The notes under the pieces: generated by a model
Databases searched by the model: none
Seen by the model: only the letters and a program-made list of their open reading frames with translations
What the model was told of the DNA's origin: nothing
Translations under genes and position numbers: made by a program
Source: Candidatus Avelusimicrobium fimicolum
GTDB lineage: Bacteria; Elusimicrobiota; Elusimicrobia; Elusimicrobiales; Elusimicrobiaceae
Assembly (NCBI GenBank): GCA_900541355.1
Contig: UQJU01000040.1
Span: forward strand, 1-12,968
DNA length: 12,968 nucleotides
Reading direction: 5' to 3'
Part shown: positions 6,843 through 12,968 of the stretch, one piece after another
Layout of the letters: each line of letters starts with the position of its first letter
Numbering within the stretch: the stretch's first letter is position 1

Positions 6843-7763
6843 ATGAACGAAAAAAATTTTACACAGTTGGAACAAACCATTGGGCATACGCCCTTACTGG
6901 AACTGAAAAGAATTAACACCGCACCCGCGCACATTTGGGCCAAACTGGAAATGTTTAACCCGTACAGCGTAAAGGACCGCGCCGCCTTATATATGTTAAA
7001 TGCAGCCGAGAACGAAGGAAAACTGCTCCCCGGCGGCACCGTAGTAGAACCCACCAGCGGAAATACGGGGATTGCACTTGCGTTTTTGGCCGCCGCACGC
7101 GGTTACAAAATGATTTTGACTATGCCCGAAAGTATGAGCGCAGAGCGCGTGAAACTGGTAAAAGCGTTAGGGGCGCAAATTGTTCTTACCCCCAAGGCAG
7201 ATGGAATGAAAGGGGCCGTAGAAGCCGCTGTAAAAATAGTACAAGAAACGCCCGGGGCCTTTATGCCCGGTCAGTTTGACAATCCCAATAACCCCCGCGC
7301 GCACGAGGAAACCACCGGACCGGAAATTTGGCTTGCCTTAAACGGAAAAGCAGATATTTTTGTAGCCGGAGTGGGCACCGGCGGAACGATTAGCGGGGTA
7401 GGTCGTTATTTAAAAAAACAAAACCCGCACATCCAAATCGTAGCCGTGGAACCCGCCGAATCCCCCCTCTTGTCTGCGGGTAAAGCCGGGCCGCACGGCA
7501 TACAGGGCATTGGGGCCAACTTTGTGCCGGGAAATTTGGACAGGAGTGTACTGGATGAAATCCTCCCTGTCAAAACGGAGGATGCCCGTCAAACCGCACG
7601 CGAATTGGGCAAAAAAGAAGGCATTTTGCCCGGTATATCCGGCGGTGCCGCATTATGGGCCGCCTTGGAACTTGCCAAACGGCCCGAAAACAAAGACAAA
7701 AATATTGTTGTCTTACTGCCAGACGGGGGAGAACGGTATTTAACCACCGGACTTTTTGATTAG
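6843..7763 (+). CDS. cysK: Cysteine synthase A (O-acetylserine sulfhydrylase), PLP-dependent
   Basis: The enzyme makes cysteine from O-acetylserine and sulfide in the cytoplasm. The 306 residues are the usual CysK length and the fold-type II PLP signatures are complete. Lys44 in NPYSVKDR is the Schiff-base lysine. PTSGNTGIALAF (about 70-81) binds the substrate carboxylate. MPESMSAERVKLVKALGA is the moving-domain segment. GTGGTISG (about 178-185) cradles the PLP phosphate, and PGISGGAAL (about 263-271) carries the Ser that contacts the pyridine nitrogen. QFDNPNNPRAHEETTGPEIW is typical of CysK. The ATG has GGGGA at good spacing. It heads a two-gene plus-strand unit and is divergent from the efflux operon. 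CysM or another O-acetylserine-using relative cannot be fully excluded, but the pattern favours CysK. Confidence 0.95.
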   Translation: MNEKNFTQLEQTIGHTPLLELKRINTAPAHIWAKLEMFNPYSVKDRAALYMLNAAENEGKLLPGGTVVEPTSGNTGIALAFLAAARGYKMILTMPESMSAERVKLVKALGAQIVLTPKADGMKGAVEAAVKIVQETPGAFMPGQFDNPNNPRAHEETTGPEIWLALNGKADIFVAGVGTGGTISGVGRYLKKQNPHIQIVAVEPAESPLLSAGKAGPHGIQGIGANFVPGNLDRSVLDEILPVKTEDARQTARELGKKEGILPGISGGAALWAALELAKRPENKDKNIVVLLPDGGERYLTTGLFD

Positions 7764-7771
7764 GAGATATT

Positions 7772-8608
7772 ATGAGCAGATGGGTAATTGCAGGCTTTTT
7801 AAGTTTCCTCGCATTAGAGGCAACCGCGCAAGCCGCACCCGAACCGGAAATTGTGATTGAAATGCACGGGGAGAGTTCCTCTCCGCGCCAAGGTATTTCC
7901 GTTTGGAACAAAAACGCCAGGCAACTCACGCGTCTTTTTCGCGGGAAAGATAAAACTTATGTGCTCTACCAAGTAGAAAACGTGTCGTCCGCCGATAGAA
8001 TTATCCGCGCCCAAAACGGAAAAAGGTATGCTTATGTCCGTTACGGAAGCGACGACGGCGACTACCGCAAATTTCTGTTTAAAGCCCAAGACCCGCAAAC
8101 CTTTGTCGCGTGTGCGGCCGACATAGCCGACGTGTTGGCCGTCAATCTAAAATACGGTGTTAATTTAGGGGTCAGCCGGAGCGACTTTTTGCACACTTAC
8201 GAATCCAGGGCGACACTTACCAATTTGCTGGACAAAGCGACTAATAAAACCTATTCCGTTTATCGCTTAGAATATACAGATGTAAACCACCCAACGCCGG
8301 TGCCTACTTATTTTGTGTTTGAAGGAGATTCTTTAAAAGATACTTTATCCGGCGAAAAAGCCTTTACGGAGTACACTACTAAACTCTCCCAAGCCAATAA
8401 AGCCCTTGCCAAACAAGAAAAAGAGGCCCAAACCGCACGGGAACAGGCCGGGCAACAAGCCCGCCAAAAGCAACAGCGCCCCACACGCAAAGCCCTTGTA
8501 TCCGGCGGAACGGTAACCGACCAAGCCTATATGCCCCGCGCCGTAAACGCAACGCCGCTGCCCGCGCTTACACCGAGCAAGATTCCGGCAGGGACGCCGC
8601 TTAACTAA
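7772..8608 (+). CDS. Secreted protein of unknown function with C-terminal coiled coil
   Basis: I do not recognise the family. The 278-residue protein begins with a typical signal peptide (about 1-21, core VIAGFLSFLALEATA, cleavage around AQA-A), so it is exported, probably to the periplasm. Residues about 25-190 look like a mixed alpha/beta domain with several short strands (TYVLYQVENV, RYAYVRYGS, YSVYRLEYTD, YFVFEGDSL). It has one cysteine (Cys114), so no disulfide. A charged Ala/Gln/Lys helix (about 196-237) suggests a coiled coil, followed by a Pro/Ala/Thr-rich tail. It starts 8 nt after the cysK stop, with AGGAGA (7762-7767) overlapping that stop, so it is cotranscribed and probably coupled. 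A link to cysteine metabolism is not implied, since polar cotranscription alone is weak evidence. Composition matches the neighbours. Confidence 0.85.
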   Translation: MSRWVIAGFLSFLALEATAQAAPEPEIVIEMHGESSSPRQGISVWNKNARQLTRLFRGKDKTYVLYQVENVSSADRIIRAQNGKRYAYVRYGSDDGDYRKFLFKAQDPQTFVACAADIADVLAVNLKYGVNLGVSRSDFLHTYESRATLTNLLDKATNKTYSVYRLEYTDVNHPTPVPTYFVFEGDSLKDTLSGEKAFTEYTTKLSQANKALAKQEKEAQTAREQAGQQARQKQQRPTRKALVSGGTVTDQAYMPRAVNATPLPALTPSKIPAGTPLN

Positions 8609-8615
8609 CCCTTTT

Positions 8616-8641
8616 AAGGCCCGCCCCGTGGCGGGCTTTTT
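8616..8641 (+). terminator. Rho-independent terminator of the cysK unit
   Basis: GCCCGCC (8619-8625), loop CCGT, and GGCGGGC (8630-8636) form a perfect 7-bp GC stem. A-T and G-T pairs extend it at the base, and TTTTT follows (8637-8641). It begins 8 nt after the stop of the secreted protein gene. Confidence 0.9.
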
Positions 8642-8642
8642 G

Positions 8643-8670
8643 TTGCGTGCGTGAACAGATTTCCTATAAT
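8643..8670 (+). promoter_or_regulatory. Promoter of cls placing the start site at the ATG (leaderless)
   Basis: TTGCGT (8643-8648) and a perfect TATAAT (8665-8670) are separated by 16 bp. Only six bases lie between the -10 box and the ATG at 8677, so the predicted mRNA begins at or within a base or two of the start codon. There is no Shine-Dalgarno. The -35 overlaps the T-run of the preceding terminator. Confidence 0.6.
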
Positions 8671-8676
8671 AGAAAT

Positions 8677-10107
8677 ATGGATACGGTATCTCTTTCATCT
8701 TTTAGTATTGCCGGTGCCTTATATATCCTCTTGCAAATTTTTGTAACGGGGCATATTTTGCGCTATAAGGACGACGTAAAAAGTTCTATCGGTTGGATTG
8801 GCTTGGTGTGGTTGGCTCCGCTGTTGGGCAGCATTATGTATGTTCTGTTTGGCATTAACCGTATCCGCCGCAAAGCCTTGTCTCTGCGCAACAAAGGCCC
8901 AAACCTAATGGCCATAACCGGGAAAACCGAGCAAGAAATCCGCAAAGAAATTCCGCTCCCCTTTTTGCAACTTTTGCGGTTAGGGTACAAAGTTCACCCG
9001 CAACTTTTTTCTTTCGGCAACCGGGCAGAAGCCTTGGTAAACGGAGACGAAGCCTATCCGGAAATGTGTCGCCTGATTGCAGAGGCCAAACAAGAAGTAT
9101 TACTGCAAAGTTATATCTTTGATAACGACCGCGCCGGACAACTTTTTATCCCCGCTTTAAAACAAGCCGTTACAAACGGTGCCAAGGTAAAAGTATTGGT
9201 GGACGGAGTGGGGCTGAACTATTCCAAGCCTACGATTGATGCCGCCCTGCGCAAAATAAAGGGGCTTGATTTTGCCGTTTTTTTACCGTCTAAAAGCCCC
9301 ATTAATTTGCCCTTTGTTAATTTACGCAATCACCGTAAAATTTTAATCGTGGACGGAGAGACTGCCGTTTTCGGCGGGATGAATATTGCCGCAGGGAACC
9401 TCGTTAAAACAAACCCCAAAGAACCGATACAGGACATTACCTTTAAAGTTTCCGGCCCGGTGGTGGACCAAATGTCGCGCGTGTTTGAAGAAGATTGGCT
9501 CTTTGCGGGCAAGGACCATTTTACCCCCATTTCCTTTAAAGAGTCCAAAAGGCTGCCCGGACATATGCCCGCACGCATTATTCCCGACGGTCCGGATAGC
9601 GATTATGGCAAACTGGAACAACTGATTTTGGGCGCGCTGTCCTGCGCACAGCACAGCGTAAGCATTGTTACGCCCTATTTCCTGCCGGAGAGCAATATTT
9701 TGTCTGCCTTGGAAATAACTGCTATGCGGGGTGTCCGCGTAGAAATTATTTTGCCTTCCAAAAGCAATATTTTCGGTATGGATTACGCTATGCGCGCCAA
9801 CTTTGCCAAATTACTTAAAAAGGGTGTAAAAATCTACCGCACCCGCCCGCCCTTTGACCATAGCAAAATTATACTGATGGACAAAGCCTGGATTTTTGTC
9901 GGTTCGGCTAACTGGGACGTACGCAGTTTTAAATTAAATTTTGAGTGCAATATGGAATGCACCGACAAACAACTGGCCGGACAGTTGGCCCAAATAATCG
10001 CCCGTAAAAAAGCCGGAGCATTTCTTGAAAAATGGGAAAAAGAAAAACCGCCCTTTTGGCACACCTTGCGCAACAATGCGTTTAAATTATTAACCCCCTA
10101 TTATTAA
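8677..10107 (+). CDS. cls: Cardiolipin synthase, phospholipase D superfamily, membrane-anchored
   Basis: The enzyme condenses phosphatidylglycerol (or PG with another phospholipid) to cardiolipin at the inner membrane. The ATG at 8677 gives 476 residues, typical of bacterial Cls. Two N-terminal membrane helices (about 8-27 and 38-59) are followed by a basic linker. Two PLD catalytic motifs are intact: His219-x-Lys221-x4-Asp226 in NHRKILIVDG, followed by FGGMNI, and His395-x-Lys397-x4-Asp402 in DHSKIILMDK, followed by GSANWD. SYIFDND and TPYFLPE are further family signatures. An in-frame GTG at 8647 would add ten residues, but it lies inside the promoter, upstream of the -10 box, so it is rejected. 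The next gene starts 1 nt after the stop. Other PLD-type phosphatidyltransferases are possible but less likely given the two-helix anchor. Confidence 0.93.
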   Translation: MDTVSLSSFSIAGALYILLQIFVTGHILRYKDDVKSSIGWIGLVWLAPLLGSIMYVLFGINRIRRKALSLRNKGPNLMAITGKTEQEIRKEIPLPFLQLLRLGYKVHPQLFSFGNRAEALVNGDEAYPEMCRLIAEAKQEVLLQSYIFDNDRAGQLFIPALKQAVTNGAKVKVLVDGVGLNYSKPTIDAALRKIKGLDFAVFLPSKSPINLPFVNLRNHRKILIVDGETAVFGGMNIAAGNLVKTNPKEPIQDITFKVSGPVVDQMSRVFEEDWLFAGKDHFTPISFKESKRLPGHMPARIIPDGPDSDYGKLEQLILGALSCAQHSVSIVTPYFLPESNILSALEITAMRGVRVEIILPSKSNIFGMDYAMRANFAKLLKKGVKIYRTRPPFDHSKIILMDKAWIFVGSANWDVRSFKLNFECNMECTDKQLAGQLAQIIARKKAGAFLEKWEKEKPPFWHTLRNNAFKLLTPYY

Positions 10108-10108
10108 T

Positions 10109-10846
10109 ATGTTCTACAAACAACCCCAAGCCGATAAAATTTTGCTGCAACACGGCCGCCCCACCGCAAGCATACTCCCCAAATGCTTTACCGTGTGCAT
10201 TTGGAACTGGCAAAAGAGCCAGCAAAAGCCGTGGGGTGAAGAATTTAAAAAAGCAGCCGCCGCCGCGGATTTATTTTTGGCGCAAGAGGTATGCAGTTCC
10301 CCCCAAGTGCTTGAAATAATGGAGCAAACGCCCTATCATTGGAGCGGGGCCGTCAGTTTCTTATCCCGCCACAACAGCCCCACAGGGGTGGCCACGGGAT
10401 GCGTGGCGCGCCCGCTTAAAATTGCTTTTAAAGCAGGAGAGAGAGAACCTTTTTTGCGCGTGCCTAAAATGATGCTGGCCACCCTTATTCCTTTGGGCGG
10501 GGAACGAGCCTTGCTTGTTATCAACATCCACGCCATTAATTTCAGGGGTTTAAAACCCTTTTCCAGCAATTTAAAACGCGCCGCCGAACTATTGCTAAAT
10601 TATAGCGGCCCCGTGCTTTTGGGCGGAGATTTCAATGCGTGGAGTCTCAAACGCCGCAGACTTTTGCACCAAATGGCCCGCGCGGCAGGACTCACCGAAG
10701 TACCGTTTGAGCCGGATACACGCACCCGCTGTTTGGGCCGTCCGGTAGATTATCTGTTCGTGCGGGGCTTGCGTGTAAAAGCCGCCGGCGTACGCGTTAC
10801 ACGCGGGTCTGACCATAATATGCTGTTCGCCCGAGTGGAAGCCTAA
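10109..10846 (+). CDS. yafD: Endonuclease/exonuclease/phosphatase-fold protein, YafD (UPF0294) family
   Basis: The 245-residue protein carries the full EEP metal-dependent phosphodiesterase/phosphatase signature: Asn33 (IWNWQK), Glu60 (LAQEV), His141 (INIHAINF), Asp174 and Asn176 (GGDFNAW), Asp214 (GRPVDYLFVRG) and Ser234-Asp235-His236 (GSDHN). The blocks EREPFLRVPK, VINIHAINF, GPVLLGGDFNAWS and GRPVDYLFVRGL match E. coli YafD as I remember it. The substrate of that family is not established, and nucleic acid, phosphoinositide-like or lipid head-group phosphodiesters are all conceivable. There is no signal peptide. The ATG lies 1 nt after the cls stop and has no Shine-Dalgarno, so translation probably depends on ribosomes finishing cls. 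That coupling suggests a role in phospholipid turnover, which is inference. E. coli clsB likewise neighbours an EEP-fold gene (ybhP). Confidence 0.88.
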   Translation: MFYKQPQADKILLQHGRPTASILPKCFTVCIWNWQKSQQKPWGEEFKKAAAAADLFLAQEVCSSPQVLEIMEQTPYHWSGAVSFLSRHNSPTGVATGCVARPLKIAFKAGEREPFLRVPKMMLATLIPLGGERALLVINIHAINFRGLKPFSSNLKRAAELLLNYSGPVLLGGDFNAWSLKRRRLLHQMARAAGLTEVPFEPDTRTRCLGRPVDYLFVRGLRVKAAGVRVTRGSDHNMLFARVEA

Positions 10847-10865
10847 AAGCCCAATACAAATATGG

Positions 10866-10871
10866 TAAAAT
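10866..10871 (+). promoter_or_regulatory. Putative -10 box of the hydrogenase gene
   Basis: TAAAAT ends nine bases before the ATG at 10881, predicting a start site within about three bases of the start codon. No good -35 is visible at 16-18 bp, and there is no Shine-Dalgarno before the ATG. The alternative is read-through from cls-yafD, whose stop is only 34 nt upstream and is not followed by a terminator. Confidence 0.3.
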
Positions 10872-10880
10872 ATAAGAATT

Positions 10881-12350
10881 ATGAATATCTCTGACAATAA
10901 AGCCGTGTATTTTAAACGCGAAGCCCTTAAAAAAGTGGTTGCCGCGTTTGATAAAGGTACGCTTGAAACCAAAGCGTATGCTATTCCCTTTGAAGTGCTG
11001 CCGAAAGATTCCAAATCTACGGTGCGCTGCTGCATTTACAAAGAACGGGCCGTCTTTCGCGCCCGCACGTTAGCCGCGTTGGGCGGAAGCGTAGAACAAG
11101 ACGACGAAGCCACGTCGCTTAACGAATATGCCAAAGAAGCCCTCTTGCGCAAGGCCGTGCCGGAAACACCGCTGACCGTAATGGATATTGCCTGTAAAGG
11201 TTGCGTAAAAGCACGCCACCTGGTAACCGAAGCCTGCCAAGGCTGCTTGGCGCGCCCGTGCCAACAGGCCTGCAAGTTCGGCGCTATTTCGTTTGCCGAC
11301 GGACGCTCCCATATTGATCCGGATAAATGTAAAAATTGCGGACAATGCAAGGCCGTCTGCCCTTACAACGCTATTACCTATGTACCTGTTCCGTGCGAAC
11401 AATCCTGCCCGGTAAACGCTATCCACAAGGGCGAAAACGGTTTTGCCGAAATTGACTTTGACAAGTGCATTTCCTGCGGGCACTGTATGGATGCGTGTCC
11501 CTTTGGCGCCATTATGGAGCGCAGCCAGTTAATTGATATTTTGAGCCAATTAAAGAGCACCCACAAAGTCTGCGCTATGATTGCGCCGTCTATCGTCGGG
11601 CAGTTTGACTGCACCTTACCGCAGTTAATGACCGCTATCAAAAAGGCGGGCTTTGACAAAGTAACCGAAGTGGCCCTGGGCGCGGACATTACCACCGCCA
11701 ACGAGGCGCGCGAACTGGTAGAACGCTTGGAAAACGGTGCGCGCTTTATGACCACCTCCTGCTGTGCGGCGTGGGTACAAGCCGTCAAAAAGCATTTGCC
11801 AGCTTTGAAAGATTTTGTTTCCCACACCAAGACCCCGGCTTCTTACACCGCCGATATTGAAAAGAAAAACGGTTTTATTACCGTTTTTGTCGGTCCGTGC
11901 GTGTCCAAACGTGTGGAAGGGATGGACGACCCCAATATTGATTATGTAATGACATACGAAGAATTGGGCGCTATGCTGGAAGCCAAAGGTATTAACCCGG
12001 CCGAGTGCGAAGAAATGCCGCTTGACCCGTCTATTTCCGGCGAGGCCCGTTACTATGGCGTAACCGGTGGCGTGGCCCAAGCAGTAGAAAATGCGATTGC
12101 GGGCAAACGTCCCTTTAAGAAAATGGCCATTAACGGCTTGGATAAAAAGGCGATGTTAATGCTTAACGCCTTTGCCAAAGGCGCGGGCGATTTCCAACTG
12201 TTGGAAGTAATGAGTTGCAAAGGGGGATGTATTGGCGGCCCCTGCACCATGAAAAAACAAGCCCAAGTCATTAAGCCGATTAAAGACTTAGTCGCCGCTA
12301 GCCCCAAAGTGCCCTGCGCTTTGGACGATAAAAAAGAAGAAGCGAAATAA
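10881..12350 (+). CDS. Monomeric [FeFe] hydrogenase, group B-like, with multiple [4Fe-4S] clusters
   Basis: The enzyme interconverts protons and H2 in the cytoplasm, most likely as an electron sink using ferredoxin. The 489 residues carry cysteine arrays in order: CxxC at 105/108; CxxCx4Cx3C at 119/122/127/131; ferredoxin-type CxxCxxCxxxCP at 150/153/156/160; Cys172 and Cys176; and CxxCxxCxxxCP at 196/199/202/206. The H-cluster domain follows. L1 is TTSCCAAW (Cys294 in the proton-relay position, Cys295 a cluster ligand), L2 is GPCVSKRVE (Cys340), and L3 is EVMSCKGGCIGGPC (Cys446, Cys450). All four cluster ligands and the relay Cys are present. L1 has Ala where group A enzymes have Pro (TSCCP), and L3 lacks the GGGQP ending, which fits group B as I know it. 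No HydEFG maturases or NADH-linked subunits are in the window. The 150-206 block alone would match a plain 2[4Fe-4S] ferredoxin, but the H-cluster motifs exclude that. Confidence 0.92.
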   Translation: MNISDNKAVYFKREALKKVVAAFDKGTLETKAYAIPFEVLPKDSKSTVRCCIYKERAVFRARTLAALGGSVEQDDEATSLNEYAKEALLRKAVPETPLTVMDIACKGCVKARHLVTEACQGCLARPCQQACKFGAISFADGRSHIDPDKCKNCGQCKAVCPYNAITYVPVPCEQSCPVNAIHKGENGFAEIDFDKCISCGHCMDACPFGAIMERSQLIDILSQLKSTHKVCAMIAPSIVGQFDCTLPQLMTAIKKAGFDKVTEVALGADITTANEARELVERLENGARFMTTSCCAAWVQAVKKHLPALKDFVSHTKTPASYTADIEKKNGFITVFVGPCVSKRVEGMDDPNIDYVMTYEELGAMLEAKGINPAECEEMPLDPSISGEARYYGVTGGVAQAVENAIAGKRPFKKMAINGLDKKAMLMLNAFAKGAGDFQLLEVMSCKGGCIGGPCTMKKQAQVIKPIKDLVAASPKVPCALDDKKEEAK

Positions 12351-12361
12351 TAAACGCTTTT

Positions 12362-12400
12362 AAAAAGCACCCCGGGCTTTTACAACCCGGGGTGCTTTTT
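12362..12400. terminator. Bidirectional terminator between convergent hydrogenase and pilin genes
   Basis: A perfect 15-bp stem (12362-12376 with 12386-12400) has an AAAAAGCACCCCGGG arm, a 9-nt loop, and the matching arm ending in TTTTT. The A-run and T-run sit at opposite ends, so each strand presents a GC-rich hairpin followed by U. It starts 12 nt after the hydrogenase stop and lies 12 nt beyond the pilin stop. Confidence 0.92.
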
Positions 12401-12412
12401 ATATAGATTCAA

Positions 12413-12937
12413 TCAAAAACCCATACTTTGGCAAAGGCCCGTAATTCTGCTATTGCAAGAGGTTTTGCCGGGATTGGCTGATTGGTCTAACCAAACGGTA
12501 TAAGTGGCTTGGCTTTGAGAAGAAATTTCAGCCGTAGATTGTTCTCTGCCCCCATTTTCAATTCCATAAGTATCCCAAAAAAGAAGGTTCTTATTGCTTC
12601 CCGCAAACATATCCACCGCAAATTTATCGCACCAAAGCATATACCGCCCCGTACCCTCACTACATCCGGGGTAAGTAATATCTAAATCACTCCAAAATAC
12701 GGGGTAATCCCCGTTTGCCATATAATATAATTCCATTGCCTCTTTGAGTGATTTCCCCGCCGTAATCATTTGCGTATAGCGCGCCTTTGCCACGACTTTT
12801 TGGTATTGCGGCAATGCTACCCCCGCCAAAATACCGATAATAAGAACAACAACCAGAAGTTCAATTAAGGTAAATCCACGGTTCACAACCCAAGATGTAG
12901 ATCCTGAAACAAGTTCAGGATGACCTTCTTTTTTCAT
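12413..12937 (-). CDS. Type IV pilin-like protein with N-terminal methylation motif and repeat-encoded leader
   Basis: The 174-residue protein is a type IV pilin or pseudopilin, a filament subunit processed by prepilin peptidase. Cleavage is expected after Gly21 in NRG-FTLIELLVVVLIIGILAG, leaving Phe1 and the conserved Glu5 on the mature protein. The hydrophobic helix covers about 22-45, then the amphipathic continuation PQYQKVVAKARY. The C-terminal globular part holds four cysteines, including the pair in SCNSRITGLCQS that could close a C-terminal loop. The leader of 21 residues includes HPELVSGS, encoded by a palindromic repeat (12901-12921). A GTG at 12886 would give a 4-residue leader (MNRG) and leave the repeat untranslated. 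Neither start has a strong Shine-Dalgarno, though the ATG at 12937 has GGGA about 11 nt upstream. Major pilin and secretion pseudopilin cannot be told apart here. No pilus assembly genes are in the window. Confidence 0.9.
   Translation of the reverse strand: MKKEGHPELVSGSTSWVVNRGFTLIELLVVVLIIGILAGVALPQYQKVVAKARYTQMITAGKSLKEAMELYYMANGDYPVFWSDLDITYPGCSEGTGRYMLWCDKFAVDMFAGSNKNLLFWDTYGIENGGREQSTAEISSQSQATYTVWLDQSANPGKTSCNSRITGLCQSMGF
12901..12921. repeat. Palindromic repeat embedded in the pilin leader
   Basis: ATCCTGAA (12901-12908) and TTCAGGAT (12914-12921) are exact inverted arms around a 5-nt loop. In the pilin frame it reads HPELVSGS. The sequence is the familiar TCATCCTGAAC form of dispersed extragenic palindrome found in many bacteria, here in an open reading frame. 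Confidence 0.75.
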
Positions 12938-12945
12938 AAAGTCGT

Positions 12946-12968
12946 CATTCCCGAAAGTTGTAGTCGGG
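12946..12968. repeat. Partial second palindromic repeat at the right edge
   Basis: CCCGA (12950-12954) and TCGGG (12964-12968) form a 5-bp stem around a 9-nt loop, preceded by TCATT. The window ends in the second arm, so the stem probably continues with AATGA. It lies just upstream of the pilin ATG. Confidence 0.55.

Noticed and set aside
6689..7054. 121-codon minus-strand frame across the divergent promoter region
   Set aside because: It overlaps cysK antisense and the control region. It reads as a shadow with no family features.
8619..8636. Hairpin as an attachment site or riboswitch
   Set aside because: A short GC stem followed by a T-run directly after a stop codon is fully explained as an intrinsic terminator.
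8647..8676. Upstream GTG start for cardiolipin synthase
   Set aside because: The ten codons fall within the promoter, before the -10 box, so they would not be transcribed from it. The residues do not resemble a membrane-protein start.
11070..11483. Antisense 137-codon frame in the hydrogenase gene
   Set aside because: It is a mirror of a well-supported gene, with no start signal and no recognisable domain.

Overview
The window joins two kinds of DNA. From about position 1860 to the right end (GC about 50-58% in sampled lines, Ala mostly GCC, Arg mostly CGC) it looks like one bacterial chromosome, most likely a gut-type Elusimicrobiota (Elusimicrobium-like). The support is a pilin whose leader is encoded by a palindromic repeat reading HPELVSGS, as I recall from Elusimicrobium pilins, plus a monomeric group B-type [FeFe] hydrogenase suggesting an anaerobic fermenter. 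The taxon is inferred, not proven. From 1 to about 1775-1860 the DNA resembles Campylobacter: very AT-rich non-coding DNA (about 32% GC over 1-480), dispersed repeats, and a coding part using ATA, AGA/AGG, CTT and GCG codons whose protein closely resembles the C-terminal three quarters of Campylobacter CmeC.

Layout. 1-739: non-coding, with a possible gene start at the left edge, two repeat families and a weak terminator. 740-6692, minus strand: a complete RND efflux operon in the order adaptor, inner-membrane pump, outer-membrane channel (the cmeABC order), tightly spaced (2-nt gap, then a 4-nt ATGA overlap). The channel gene is a mosaic, with an Elusimicrobiota-style 5' quarter and a Campylobacter-style 3' part. 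6693-6842: a divergent control region with two inverted repeats around putative promoters. 6843-8608, plus strand: cysteine synthase and a secreted protein of unknown function, closed by a strong terminator. 8677-10846: cardiolipin synthase followed after 1 nt by a YafD/UPF0294-type phosphodiesterase-fold protein. 10881-12350: [FeFe] hydrogenase. A 15-bp-stem bidirectional terminator separates it from a convergent type IV pilin-like gene (12413-12937, minus), whose 5' end runs into a palindromic repeat cluster at the right edge.

How it works together. The efflux proteins would form a tripartite pump across both membranes, so the cell is Gram-negative in architecture, consistent with the lipoprotein signals, cardiolipin synthase and type IV pilin. 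The cls-yafD pair is a translationally coupled envelope or phosphodiester unit. The hydrogenase is a stand-alone soluble enzyme with no partner subunits or maturases in the window.

The observation most in need of a check is the seam inside the channel gene. It is either a real inter-phylum recombination that made a hybrid efflux channel, or a chimeric contig. Sequence alone cannot decide, but read coverage across 1750-1900 would.
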